A stretch of DNA of 64,000 nucleotides from Bacteroidota bacterium (GTDB taxonomy: Bacteria; Bacteroidota; Bacteroidia; Bacteroidales; Paludibacteraceae). The stretch spans positions 372,001-436,000 of the forward strand of contig JAEWAN010000006.1 in NCBI GenBank assembly GCA_023391625.1. Reading direction: 5' to 3'. This document shows, piece by piece, positions 53,541-62,862 of the stretch. Each line of letters begins with the position of its first letter. Positions within the stretch are counted from its first letter, which is position 1. The position numbers were made by a program, and so were the translations under genes. Below the pieces are notes generated by a model, which saw only the letters and a list, made by a program, of their open reading frames with translations, searched no databases and was not told the DNA's origin.

Positions 53541-54086
53541 ATGACAGAATTTTTATCATCTAATTTATACCGGGTTATTGCGACATTAGTCCTACTGGCA
53601 TCATATCCCGTTATACGCCATGTATTAAACCGCCTGCTAAGTAAATACTCCGATTTCACCCAATTAAACCGGACACGTAGTATGATGATAAAGAAGACTC
53701 TGAACTTCCTGCTGGGATTAATACTGGTTATCGTACTAATAACACTCTGGGGGGTACGTCCACAAAATATATTCCTCACTCTTTCATCTATTTTTGCCGT
53801 AATAGGTGTAGCCCTTTTCGCCCAATGGTCTATATTAAGCAACATAACGGCAGGCTTTATCCTTTTCTTCTCTCTCCATATCAAAATAGGCGATAAAATC
53901 GAGATATTAGACAAGGACTTTCCTATAATAGCAGAAGTGGAAGATATAAAAACGTTCTACACCTATTTACGCGGTGATAATTGCAAACGTTATGTATATC
54001 CTAACAACTTACTCTTACAAAAAGGAATCTCTATCCTTAATAACGAAAAAAATCCGATAATCCCTTGTGAAGAAGACGATCATTAA
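53541..54086 (+). CDS. Small MscS-family mechanosensitive channel
   Basis: 181 residues, shorter than typical MscS (about 280). Two or three hydrophobic helices: 8-28, about 55-75 and the pore helix with GVALFAQWSILSNITAGFILFF followed by IKIGDKIEI, the start of the beta domain. The C-terminal domain of MscS is missing, leaving only the upper part. Minimal MscS-like proteins of this size occur in Bacteroidota and may still form a channel. Function as an osmotic safety valve is inferred by family. Confidence 0.85.
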   Translation: MTEFLSSNLYRVIATLVLLASYPVIRHVLNRLLSKYSDFTQLNRTRSMMIKKTLNFLLGLILVIVLITLWGVRPQNIFLTLSSIFAVIGVALFAQWSILSNITAGFILFFSLHIKIGDKIEILDKDFPIIAEVEDIKTFYTYLRGDNCKRYVYPNNLLLQKGISILNNEKNPIIPCEEDDH

Positions 54087-54144
54087 AAACGCCTGTTTCA
54101 ACTCCGTGAATAATAAAAGTCAAGGAAATTAGCCTGAATTACAT

Positions 54145-54152
54145 TATCTTTG
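54145..54152 (+). promoter_or_regulatory. -7 promoter element of the 54172 gene
   Basis: TATCTTTG, 19 bases before the ATG. Confidence 0.6.
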
Positions 54153-54171
54153 CATTTTTAAGATCGTATCT

Positions 54172-54381
54172 ATGGAAAGAAAGAATGTACCGGTAACTAA
54201 AAAAAAGAATTCTTTACGTACACACAAATGTGTTTTTACGTTAAATGACGAAGAAGAACGTGCTTTAAACCGTTACATAGATAAATACAACATCCAAAAT
54301 AAATCTAAATTTATCCGTGAAACATTAATGAGAAGTATTATCAAAAAATTGGAAGAAGACCACCCTACTCTTTTTGATTAA
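54172..54381 (+). CDS. Small ribbon-helix-helix-like protein
   Basis: 69 residues. After a basic start (MERKNVPVTKKK) it reads CVFTLNDEEERALNRYIDKYNIQNKSKFIRETLM, a strand followed by two helices, which is the ribbon-helix-helix DNA-binding pattern of CopG/Arc-type proteins. The basic N-terminus could contact DNA; a helical tail ends IIKKLEED. No toxin gene is adjacent; rmuC follows 68 bases later with the same orientation. Function unknown. Confidence 0.75.
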   Translation: MERKNVPVTKKKNSLRTHKCVFTLNDEEERALNRYIDKYNIQNKSKFIRETLMRSIIKKLEEDHPTLFD

Positions 54382-54449
54382 CCTACTATTCATTTACTCA
54401 CAAACAAAATTCCCTCTTAATTTCACATACATCCTAAAAAACAATCGCT

Positions 54450-55787
54450 ATGGAATATATCCTTATCATACTCTCATTACTCATAGGAGGACTTATTTCG
54501 TGGGTTTTATCCTTACGCAAACAAAATGCCCTGCGCAAAGAGTTTGAAGAAAAAACAAGCTCGTATCTGACAGAGAAACTGGAAGCTGAACGACAGGCTG
54601 CTGTTTTTCAGGAAACATTAAGATTAAAAACGGAAGAATTACAAAACATACAACAAAAGCTTACAGAACAAATAAATACAACCAATCATTATGCTCTGGA
54701 AGCTGCAACATTAAAGACCCAAAACGAGAACCTAACAGAAAAGTTCAATAACCAAAAAACGGAAATTGAAGAGTTACAAAAACGACTTACCACCGAATTT
54801 GAGAATATCGCGTCCAAGATATTAAAGGAGCGATCAGAAGAATTTTCCGTTTCCAACCACAAAAATATCAGTGAGATACTTACTCCTCTGAAGGAGAAAA
54901 TCCAAAGCTTTGAAAAGAAGGTAGAAGAAACCTATGACAAGGAATTGAGGGACAAAATCAGTCTACGCGAAGAAGTAAGGAAATTAACCGAATTAAATAC
55001 ACGTGTTAGCGAAGAAGCTAACAATCTTACCAAAGCTCTGAAAGGAGATGTAAAAAAACAGGGGAACTGGGGAGAAGTAGTTTTAGAACGGGTTTTGGAA
55101 CGCTCCGGTCTTGTAAAAGGGCAGGAATACGAACGTGAAGAAGTGGTGGAAGGTGCCAATAGCCAGGTGCAAAGACCGGATGTTATCATACACCTGCCTG
55201 ATAATAAACATATCATCATAGACTCTAAAGTATCATTAGTGGCCTATGAACGAATGGTATCCGCAGAAAGCGACGAAGAAAGAAATCTACACTTAAAAGA
55301 ACACTTGGTTTCACTTCGTTCACATGTGAAGTTATTAAGCGAAAAAAATTACCAGAACGCACAAAACATCAATACTCCCGACTTTGTATTAATGTTTCTA
55401 CCTATAGAAGCATCTTTTTCCTGTTCCGTACAAAATGATACGGACTTATTTTCATACGCCTGGGAACGGAAAATAGTAATCGTAAGCCCCACCACCCTAT
55501 TAGCTACTTTAAGAACCATAGCTTCCATTTGGAAACAGGAGAATCAAACCAAAAACGCACAGGAAATAGCCCGTTTAAGCGGTGCTCTATATGATAAGTT
55601 TATAGGGTTTGCCGAAGACATGTCTAAAATAAAGATCAATATAGATCGGGCTGCCGTTTCTTATGACGATGCCCTGAAAAAGATGAAAACGGGGAACGGC
55701 AATATTATCCGTACGGCAGAAAGGATTAAAGAACTGGGAGCCAAGACAGGCAACAAGTCACTCCCCACGTCTTTTGAGGATTTTTAA
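54450..55787 (+). CDS. rmuC: DNA recombination protein RmuC
   Basis: 445 residues. One membrane helix (2-20), then a long coiled coil (about 25-190) rich in E/K/Q, followed by the RmuC endonuclease-like domain: KQGNWGEVVLERVLERSGLVKG, VQRPDVIIHLPDNKHIIIDSKVSL (restriction-fold-like D and DSK), NTPDFVLMFLPIEASFS and SPTTLLATLRTIASIWKQENQ. RmuC limits inversion between repeats in E. coli. Normal length. Confidence 0.94.
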   Translation: MEYILIILSLLIGGLISWVLSLRKQNALRKEFEEKTSSYLTEKLEAERQAAVFQETLRLKTEELQNIQQKLTEQINTTNHYALEAATLKTQNENLTEKFNNQKTEIEELQKRLTTEFENIASKILKERSEEFSVSNHKNISEILTPLKEKIQSFEKKVEETYDKELRDKISLREEVRKLTELNTRVSEEANNLTKALKGDVKKQGNWGEVVLERVLERSGLVKGQEYEREEVVEGANSQVQRPDVIIHLPDNKHIIIDSKVSLVAYERMVSAESDEERNLHLKEHLVSLRSHVKLLSEKNYQNAQNINTPDFVLMFLPIEASFSCSVQNDTDLFSYAWERKIVIVSPTTLLATLRTIASIWKQENQTKNAQEIARLSGALYDKFIGFAEDMSKIKINIDRAAVSYDDALKKMKTGNGNIIRTAERIKELGAKTGNKSLPTSFEDF

Positions 55788-55810
55788 TATAGTGAACAAA
55801 ATATTATTTC

Positions 55811-55818
55811 TATTTTTG
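55811..55818 (+). promoter_or_regulatory. -7 promoter element deciding the DUF3078 start
   Basis: TATTTTTG. Transcription would begin near 55823, so the ATG at 55824 would be leaderless; the ATG at 55845 leaves about 22 bases of leader and gives a proper signal peptide. Confidence 0.6.
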
Positions 55819-55844
55819 CAACAATGTCTACAAAAAGCAACGAC

Positions 55845-57404
55845 ATGAAAATAAGAATTTTACTCATTCTATTTTTAATTTTTCATGTAGTTACCGCTTT
55901 CACGCAGGAAACGGACACGGTTAATATTGTTCCCATATTGGAAATATCAGAAAGTATAAATCCAAGATCTATCACAATCCCCACAGACAGTATTCCGGTT
56001 GATTCCATCACAACCGATTATAAAGACTTACCCACAGACAGTATTTTGACAAACGATTCCATCGCTCATTTACCGGATTCTCTTATGATGGATACAATCC
56101 CTATTGTTTACGAAGATATCATTGTAACTCATCCTACTTCTAATGCAGAATTTGCACTTTCTCATTTTATATTCCCGGATTTACCCGTATATCAGAAAGA
56201 TACTATTCTATTAGACTCCACTTATTATATCTATAATCCGCTATTTAATGAACTGATATTTACAGGAATTCCGGCTGAATTAAAATGGGATAAATGGGAT
56301 GTAAGCACATATTTGCATTATGGAGAAAAACCCCGTTCACTAAAAAATCCGATAGATATCATTGAGGTGCCCCACCCGGAAACAATTCTACGGGATATCC
56401 GGCAGGACGTTAGAAACTATATTACCCGGACAGCTCCGGAACTTTATGTTAAAACAATAGATCAACTTCCTAAGTTTGACTGGAACAAAAATTATTCTCT
56501 TATAGAAACAGATCCGGTAGAGAAACTACAAATACAGCTAGACGGAGGCCATATCCCTGTAACTACAATTGACCGGGATATCATACGCAAGAAAGAACAC
56601 AGTCCGTGGGATAAAAAACTACATGTACTTATGCAATTATCTCAAATAGCAATCAGCGAAAACTGGCATTTGGGAGGTAATAATTATATGGCTATTTTAG
56701 GTGTGATAAAAGGAAACCTTAACTATAACAACGGAAAGAAAGTTCAATGGGAGAACAACCTAGAATGGCGCGCGGGATTTAACTCAATAGATCCGGAAAC
56801 CGCTCCGGATTCCGTAAAGCTTATGGTAAATGATGATATATTAAAGTTCAACAGTAAATACGGGCTGAAAGCAACAGGTAATTTCTTCTACAGTACATCT
56901 TTGGAAGTAGAAACCCAATTGTTCAACAACCGGGTATCTGCAACCGATACCACTTTAAAAGCAAAATTATTTACCCCTGTACGTTTCAATATCGGTATCG
57001 GTATGGACTACAAGTACAAGGATATCCTTTCTATAGCTCTATCTCCTTTAGCATTCCAGTATACTTACGTGAATGACACTATTCACGTAGATCCAAGTCT
57101 GTTTGATATTGAAAAAGGACAGAATCAATTAAAAGAGATAGGTAGTAAGCTAATCATTGAGCTTAAATCATACCGTCCGATACCATCGCTTAAGCTGGAC
57201 TCCAAACTCAACTTTTATACAAACTATAAAAAAATAGAAGTGGACTGGGAAATAACTGCAGAGCTGACATTCAACCGCTTTTTCTCCACCCGTTTGTTCC
57301 TGAATCCAAGATATTACAGTACAGCTCTTTACAAAGACGAAGAGAAAGCGCGGATTCAAATGAAGGAAATGCTTACCCTCGGTTTTTCATACCGGTTTCT
57401 TTAA
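55845..57404 (+). CDS. DUF3078 outer-membrane protein
   Basis: 519 residues, from the ATG at 55845; an in-frame ATG at 55824 would sit at the promoter. Signal peptide to about 21 (VTAFTQ), a low-complexity linker rich in D/S/T/P (DSIPVDSITTDYKDLPTDSIL), then a beta-rich C-terminal half. NWHLGGNNYMAILGVIKGNLNY, NNLEWRAGFN, TGNFFYSTSLEVETQLFN and the final LGFSYRFL are typical of the DUF3078 barrel family. Function unknown; outer-membrane by strand pattern and terminal F-L. It overlaps the convergent HD gene by 4 bases. Confidence 0.87.
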   Translation: MKIRILLILFLIFHVVTAFTQETDTVNIVPILEISESINPRSITIPTDSIPVDSITTDYKDLPTDSILTNDSIAHLPDSLMMDTIPIVYEDIIVTHPTSNAEFALSHFIFPDLPVYQKDTILLDSTYYIYNPLFNELIFTGIPAELKWDKWDVSTYLHYGEKPRSLKNPIDIIEVPHPETILRDIRQDVRNYITRTAPELYVKTIDQLPKFDWNKNYSLIETDPVEKLQIQLDGGHIPVTTIDRDIIRKKEHSPWDKKLHVLMQLSQIAISENWHLGGNNYMAILGVIKGNLNYNNGKKVQWENNLEWRAGFNSIDPETAPDSVKLMVNDDILKFNSKYGLKATGNFFYSTSLEVETQLFNNRVSATDTTLKAKLFTPVRFNIGIGMDYKYKDILSIALSPLAFQYTYVNDTIHVDPSLFDIEKGQNQLKEIGSKLIIELKSYRPIPSLKLDSKLNFYTNYKKIEVDWEITAELTFNRFFSTRLFLNPRYYSTALYKDEEKARIQMKEMLTLGFSYRFL

Positions 57405-57940
57405 GCAAACAAAGCATGTAACTGATCAAATTTAATAACTTCAGACTCCCCGAACCTCCGCATTTTTTCACGGATACGATCTACGGAATACTTAACATCC
57501 AGTCTGGACTTAGAATAAAATTTATCCGCATAACAAATTAATTTTTCTTCCATAGAAACAGGAAGCATATCGCGATGAGGTATCGGATAATTATTCCGAA
57601 GTATCATCTCCAAACTTAAACCAACTCCTGTGTGACGCTCACAAACCAAAGCATGACGGGGCAAGCCTTCTTCCCGCAACAAATCCGCCCCCAAGTACCC
57701 ATGTTCTATATACTCATGTGTTCCAAAACACTTAATCCCGGGAGCATTACACATAAAAATACCTATATCATGAAGCATAGCCGCTTCCGCCACAAACTCT
57801 TTATCAATAACATATTCCGGATGTCTATCAATAATATCTAAAGCCCAATCACGAACCTGACAACTATGTGTTATCAGAATATCATAAATTTCGCTCCCGT
57901 ACGGATAGTATTTTTTTATAATTTCATCAACTGAAAGCAT
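57401..57940 (-). CDS. HD-domain phosphohydrolase-like protein
   Basis: 179 residues. HD motif H25...HD (57-58) in AAMLHDIGI and later HTG and DKF provide the four metal ligands (H, HD, D). Family members hydrolyse phosphate esters or nucleotides; this small single-domain form is widespread and of unknown substrate. The stop codon overlaps the DUF3078 stop on the other strand. It ends 12 bases before the downstream ABC permease gene begins... on the same strand the permease is next, so the HD gene may head that operon. Confidence 0.85.
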   Translation of the reverse strand: MLSVDEIIKKYYPYGSEIYDILITHSCQVRDWALDIIDRHPEYVIDKEFVAEAAMLHDIGIFMCNAPGIKCFGTHEYIEHGYLGADLLREEGLPRHALVCERHTGVGLSLEMILRNNYPIPHRDMLPVSMEEKLICYADKFYSKSRLDVKYSVDRIREKMRRFGESEVIKFDQLHALFA

Positions 57941-57952
57941 ATTATCAAAAAG

Positions 57953-59275
57953 TTATTTATAAGTCACCCATTTCCACATTTCACGCCAGGTTATTTTCTT
58001 ACCATACATAAGTATTCCTGTTCGATAAACTTTCCCGGCAAACCAGGTAGTCCCGATAAAAGACAGCACCAACACAACCAGGGACAAAACAATTTCCCAG
58101 GTAGGAACATCAAAAGGCAAACGTACCATCATGACCACAGGGGAAGTAAAAGGAATTATAGAACACCAAAAAGCAAATGAGGAATCCGGACTACGTACAC
58201 TGTACAATGCTGCAAAAATAGCAAGCAATATAGGTAAAGTAATCGGCATGGTAAACTGACTGGCATCCGTTTCATTATCCACAGCTGAACCTATAGCAGC
58301 AAACAAAGAAGCATACAGCAAATAACCTCCCAGAAAATAAACAACAAAAAGAAGCCCTATTCTTAACCAGTTGAACGAAGCAAACATTTTATACCCCTCA
58401 GACATTATCATTTCAGCTTCATTTAACGAAACTCCCTGCATAGCCCCCAATTGCTCCATATTACTGATACTATCCAAATCAATTGTACCGTTGACAAAGA
58501 GAGAGCCTACGGCTAAAATAACCAGTGTAAGTACAACCCACATCAAAAATTGGGTCAATCCTACTAGCGCTATTCCCACTATCTTACCTGCCATTAAATC
58601 AAAAGGACGTACTGAAGATATAATAACCTCAACAATCCGGTTTGTTTTTTCCTGCATAACGCCATTCATCACCTGAGTTCCGTACATAATGATAAACATA
58701 TAAATCAACATGGCAGAAGCCATCCCGATAACCAGAGCCAATTCTGCCGACGCCTCTGTTTCCTGTCCGTCCGAACCCCATTTTATCGTAGCAATTTCCA
58801 AATTTGCTTTTGACTCATTAATTATTTCCTTAATATCCGGAATGTTGTATGCCGCCAGCTTCTGCTCCTCAACCTGCTTCGTAAGAATATTCGCAATGTA
58901 TGTTTTAAGCTCCACGCTTAATTGCTTTTCCGAATACAAAGTTGCAGCCGCCGGATTTTTAGATAAATCATCCGTAATATAAAGTAAGGCTGTAAGTTCC
59001 TTTCTATCCGTACAGTCACCCCGCACATCTTCCAACGCTTTATCCACGAAATCAAATTTATACACATCATTACTAACCAATACATCCCGGTAAAGTCCGG
59101 TACGGTCAATGACAACAATATTTTTTTCCGTACTGTCCTGCAACGTGGCTATCCAACCCGGCAGAATAATAAGTCCTACAAATAAAATGGGAGTAAGGAA
59201 TGTCATTAATATAAACGACTTCTTCACTACCCGGGTCGTATATTCACGTTTTATTATAATACCTATTTTGCTCAT
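57953..59275 (-). CDS. ABC-2 type transporter permease (NatB-like)
   Basis: 440 residues. One membrane helix near residues 22-45 (LTPILFVGLIILPGWIATL), a large extracytoplasmic domain (about 45-195) and about five helices in the C-terminal half, including MLIYMFIIMYGTQVMNGVMQEKTNRIVEVIISSVRPFDLMAGKIVG, the ABC-2 signature of Na+/drug exporters such as NatB. Pairs with the ATPase encoded 32 bases upstream. Substrate unknown. Confidence 0.9.
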   Translation of the reverse strand: MSKIGIIIKREYTTRVVKKSFILMTFLTPILFVGLIILPGWIATLQDSTEKNIVVIDRTGLYRDVLVSNDVYKFDFVDKALEDVRGDCTDRKELTALLYITDDLSKNPAAATLYSEKQLSVELKTYIANILTKQVEEQKLAAYNIPDIKEIINESKANLEIATIKWGSDGQETEASAELALVIGMASAMLIYMFIIMYGTQVMNGVMQEKTNRIVEVIISSVRPFDLMAGKIVGIALVGLTQFLMWVVLTLVILAVGSLFVNGTIDLDSISNMEQLGAMQGVSLNEAEMIMSEGYKMFASFNWLRIGLLFVVYFLGGYLLYASLFAAIGSAVDNETDASQFTMPITLPILLAIFAALYSVRSPDSSFAFWCSIIPFTSPVVMMVRLPFDVPTWEIVLSLVVLVLSFIGTTWFAGKVYRTGILMYGKKITWREMWKWVTYK

Positions 59276-59307
59276 TCTCTAATCTTATATGTCAAACAAC
59301 TAAATAT

Positions 59308-60240
59308 TCAATTCTCAGAACGCTTTTTTCCGCTCACCGGACCACCGGTTTTACGTACAGTTTCAATAAAAATATCGTTCATACTTGGAAGCAGTTCCTC
59401 AAAGGCAATAACCTCCGTCTGCAACATTAATGATTTTAAAAGCTCATTATTCGGAAGGGATGCCTCCTTTTTTATCTTATTGCAAAAAATCCCGTTTTTA
59501 TCGGTCGTCTGTTCCAATACCTGAAATCCAGCAGCTTCAATATTTCCTGCTGTTTTTACAACAAACGTATGGGTGGCATAAGAAGCACGTATATCTGCTA
59601 CATTGCCTTGAAGCATAATTTTAGAACGGTTTACTAATGAGATATTTTCACATAATTCTTCTACCGAAGCCATATTATGGGTTGAAAAAATAATAGTAGC
59701 TCCCTTGTCCCGCAAGGCCAATATTTCATTCTTCAGCATTTCCGCATTTACAGGGTCAAATCCACTGAAAGGTTCGTCAAAAATAAGCAATTCCGGTTCG
59801 TGCAGTATAGTCGTTATAAATTGTATTTTCTGAGCCATACCTTTAGAGAGTTCCTCTACCTTTTTATTCCACCACGCCTGTATCTCAAACTTCTCAAACC
59901 AGTATTTCAACGCCTTTAAAGCATCTTGCTTGCTCATCCCTTTCAAACGGGCAAGATACAAAGCCTGCTCGCCTACTTTCATCTTTTTATAAAGTCCCCT
60001 TTCTTCCGGTAAATAACCAATATGTCTGACATCTTCCGGTGTCATGACTTTACCATTCAGGCGCACCTCACCACTATCCGGCGCGGTAATGCAATTAATA
60101 ATACGGATTAAAGTCGTTTTCCCGGCTCCGTTAGGCCCTAATAATCCATAAACCGAATTTCGAGGGACAGAAAGACTCACTCCATCCAAAGCCCTATGTC
60201 CGGCATACTGTTTAACTACATTTTCAACCTCCAACAACAT
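59308..60240 (-). CDS. ABC transporter ATPase (NatA-like)
   Basis: 310 residues. Walker A GPNGAGKTTL (about 34-43), Q loop in YLPEERGLYKKMKVGEQ, signature ELSKGMAQKIQ, Walker B LLIFDEPFSGFDP and the switch H in STHNMASVEE. A C-terminal extra domain of about 90 residues, DUF4162-like, ends with SGKKRSEN. Partner of the NatB-like permease 32 bases downstream. Confidence 0.93.
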   Translation of the reverse strand: MLLEVENVVKQYAGHRALDGVSLSVPRNSVYGLLGPNGAGKTTLIRIINCITAPDSGEVRLNGKVMTPEDVRHIGYLPEERGLYKKMKVGEQALYLARLKGMSKQDALKALKYWFEKFEIQAWWNKKVEELSKGMAQKIQFITTILHEPELLIFDEPFSGFDPVNAEMLKNEILALRDKGATIIFSTHNMASVEELCENISLVNRSKIMLQGNVADIRASYATHTFVVKTAGNIEAAGFQVLEQTTDKNGIFCNKIKKEASLPNNELLKSLMLQTEVIAFEELLPSMNDIFIETVRKTGGPVSGKKRSEN

Positions 60241-60301
60241 ATATATTGATTTATCTATCCGGGAAACCGGGAATTTATTAATTTTTTTGTTTTATAAAAG
60301 A

Positions 60302-61033
60302 TCACTGATAATCAGGAACCGGTGCACTTAAATTGCATCTCCCCTCATCTGCAAAACTAAAATAATCGCCTTTGGCTATAATAATATGATCCAGGAAACG
60401 CACCCCAATGGCTTCACATCCGGTTTTTATTCGCTCTGTTATACGTTCATCCTCACGACTGGCATATCGCTGACCGGACGGATGATTATGAGCCACGGCA
60501 ATACTTACCGCCGATTTTTCCAAAACCTGCTTTAACAGCAAAGTAATATCCACAACCGTCTGCTGCAGTCCTCCCTGCGTTAACCTACGAACATCAATTA
60601 CTTTATGAGCCCCGTTTAAATAAGCCACCCAAAACTCTTCATGCGGCAGATCTACAAGAAAAGGCTCAAATAACTCAAACAAATCAAAACTGCACTTTAT
60701 CTGCTTACGCTCCAGAACTTCACCGGTCTTACGCCTTTTTCCCAATTCCAACGCGGCATTTATGGTGACAGCCTTTGCTTCTCCAATACCTTTAAAACGT
60801 TTACAGAGTTCTACAATACTTAGATTTGCCAGTTCATTCAAATTACCCCGGCACTCATTTAATATACGGCGGGACAACTCCACCGCAGATTCATTTTTAT
60901 TACCGGAACCTATGAGAATGGCAAGCAGTTCTGCATCCGAAAGGCTTTGAATTCCTTTCTTGAGCATTTTTTCACGAGGGCGGTCATCTTCTGCCCAATC
61001 GCGGATGGTTAAGCGTTTTTCATTAGAATTCAT
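60302..61033 (-). CDS. radC: RadC/YsxA-family JAMM protein
   Basis: 243 residues. N-terminal helix-hairpin-helix region (about 70-95, KRFKGIGEAKAVTI) and a JAMM/MPN metalloprotease-like domain with AHNHPSGQRYASRED containing H182, H184 and D195; E in HEEFWVAYLN is the general acid. Widespread and called RadC historically, but a role in repair is not established. A -7 element lies unusually close to the start codon. Confidence 0.95.
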   Translation of the reverse strand: MNSNEKRLTIRDWAEDDRPREKMLKKGIQSLSDAELLAILIGSGNKNESAVELSRRILNECRGNLNELANLSIVELCKRFKGIGEAKAVTINAALELGKRRKTGEVLERKQIKCSFDLFELFEPFLVDLPHEEFWVAYLNGAHKVIDVRRLTQGGLQQTVVDITLLLKQVLEKSAVSIAVAHNHPSGQRYASREDERITERIKTGCEAIGVRFLDHIIIAKGDYFSFADEGRCNLSAPVPDYQ

Positions 61034-61038
61034 GCTCC

Positions 61039-61046
61039 CAAAAGTA
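61039..61046 (-). promoter_or_regulatory. -7 promoter element of radC (leaderless?)
   Basis: TACTTTTG on the minus strand, only 5 bases before the ATG, which would give a leaderless or nearly leaderless mRNA. Confidence 0.45.
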
Positions 61047-61094
61047 CGAAAATTTATCTATCTGTAAAAGAACATGGAATGCTGTTTTTAACAA

Positions 61095-61124
61095 TTGGCA
61101 AACCCCTATTTTTAACTACCTTTG
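61095..61124 (+). promoter_or_regulatory. Promoter of the ABC-F gene
   Basis: TTG at 61095-61097, 19-base spacer, TACCTTTG at 61117-61124. Confidence 0.65.
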
Positions 61125-61155
61125 TGCCTTTCAAAAAATATAACGTATTCTGAAT

Positions 61156-62772
61156 ATGCTGATTGTAGAAAGATTAAAAGTAGAGACCGGAGGAAGGACA
61201 CTCTTTGACAATATCAATTATATTATTAATGATAAAGACCGGATTGCTTTAGTTGGGAAAAACGGAGCCGGGAAAAGTACTATGCTAAAAATACTGGCAG
61301 GAGTACATAATAACTATAAAGGGAGTATCAGCAAACCGGAGGGGTTTTCGGTAGGTTATCTGCCACAAATGATGCAGGTATCAGATGAACGCAGCGTAAG
61401 AGAAGAGGCTTCGCTGGCTTTTGACCATATTTTCTCATTACAGGCGGAAATCGAGGAGATGAACAAACAATTAGAAACAAGAACCGATTATGAGTCTGAC
61501 AGCTATGCCAAACTTATTGATGACTTTACCCATGCTCATGAGAAATTAGCAGTATCTGAAGGTATTAATTTTGAAGGTGAAGTGGAAAAAACACTACTTG
61601 GACTGGGTTTTAAACGCTCGGAACTGGACAGGCCAACTTCCGAATTCAGCGGTGGATGGCGCATGCGTATAGAACTGGCCAAACTATTGCTCCGTAATCC
61701 GGATGTCATGTTGCTCGATGAACCCACCAACCACCTGGATATTGAATCCATAGAATGGTTGGAAAACTTCATCAAAACCCAGGCAAAAGCCGTAGTCCTG
61801 ATATCCCATGACCGGGCATTTATTGATGCCGTAACAAACCGTACCATTGAACTGACAATGGGTCGTATTTACGACTACAAAGTCAATTACAGCAAATACC
61901 TGGAACTAAGGCAGGAACGCCGCCAGCAGCAGATACACGCTTGGGAAGCACAGCAAAAACAAATACGGGAAATGGAAGAATTCATAGAGCGTTTCAGAGC
62001 CCAGGCTGCTAAAGCTGTACTAGTACAAAGCCGTATACGCCAGCTGGAAAAAATGGAACGGGTGGAAATAGATGAAGAAGACCGTTCCTCTGTCCGTATC
62101 CGATTCCAGCCGGCAACCCGTTCAGGCAACTATCCTCTGACAGTAGAGAACCTGACAAAAAAGTATGATGATTACCTGGTTTTTGAAAATGCCAACCTTA
62201 TGATATCAAGAGGTGAAAAAGTGGCATTAGCAGGAAGAAACGGTGAAGGAAAATCCAGTTTTGTAAAATGTATTATGAATGAAACCGGTTATACCGGTAA
62301 CATTATGCTGGGACACAATGTGAAAATCGGATATTTTGCCCAAAACCAGGCCCAACTGCTGGATGAGGATTTAACGGTATTCGAAACCATAGACCAAGTG
62401 GCTGAAGGCGATATACGAACTCAAATACGGAACATCCTGGGGGCTTTTATGTTTAACCGGGAAGATTCGGAAAAGAAGGTCAAAGTGTTATCCGGAGGAG
62501 AGCGCACACGGCTGGCCATGATAAAACTACTGCTTGAACCGGTTAACCTTTTAATTCTCGACGAGCCAACAAACCATCTTGACCTGAAAACAAAAGAAGT
62601 ACTGAAAAATGCATTACTGGACTATGACGGTACTGTGATACTGGTGTCACACGACAGGGACTTTCTTGATGGACTGGTAACAAAAGTTTACGAATTCTCC
62701 GATAAAAAGGTACGTGAACATATCGGAGGAATTCAGGATTTCCTGGCCAAAAAGAGGGTATTGTCATCATAA
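61156..62772 (+). CDS. ABC-F family ATPase (Ettl/YdiF-like)
   Basis: 538 residues with two ABC domains and no membrane segments. Domain 1: GKNGAGKST, EFSGGWRMRIELAKLL, VMLLDEPTNHLD; linker helices with KQIREMEEFIERFRAQAAKA; domain 2: GRNGEGKSS, LSGGERTRLAMIKLLL, LLILDEPTNHLD. ABC-F proteins act on the ribosome (translation quality control or antibiotic protection); which group this belongs to needs phylogeny. Normal length. Own promoter. Confidence 0.95.
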   Translation: MLIVERLKVETGGRTLFDNINYIINDKDRIALVGKNGAGKSTMLKILAGVHNNYKGSISKPEGFSVGYLPQMMQVSDERSVREEASLAFDHIFSLQAEIEEMNKQLETRTDYESDSYAKLIDDFTHAHEKLAVSEGINFEGEVEKTLLGLGFKRSELDRPTSEFSGGWRMRIELAKLLLRNPDVMLLDEPTNHLDIESIEWLENFIKTQAKAVVLISHDRAFIDAVTNRTIELTMGRIYDYKVNYSKYLELRQERRQQQIHAWEAQQKQIREMEEFIERFRAQAAKAVLVQSRIRQLEKMERVEIDEEDRSSVRIRFQPATRSGNYPLTVENLTKKYDDYLVFENANLMISRGEKVALAGRNGEGKSSFVKCIMNETGYTGNIMLGHNVKIGYFAQNQAQLLDEDLTVFETIDQVAEGDIRTQIRNILGAFMFNREDSEKKVKVLSGGERTRLAMIKLLLEPVNLLILDEPTNHLDLKTKEVLKNALLDYDGTVILVSHDRDFLDGLVTKVYEFSDKKVREHIGGIQDFLAKKRVLSS

Positions 62773-62830
62773 TACTCCTATCTATTAAAACTTTAGAAGC
62801 CATTTATTAAAAACAATCATAACAATTATT

Positions 62831-62838
62831 TATCTTTG
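62831..62838 (+). promoter_or_regulatory. -7 promoter element of argS
   Basis: TATCTTTG, 24 bases before the argS ATG. Confidence 0.65.
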
Positions 62839-62862
62839 CAGCCCAATATAAAAATATTTCAC

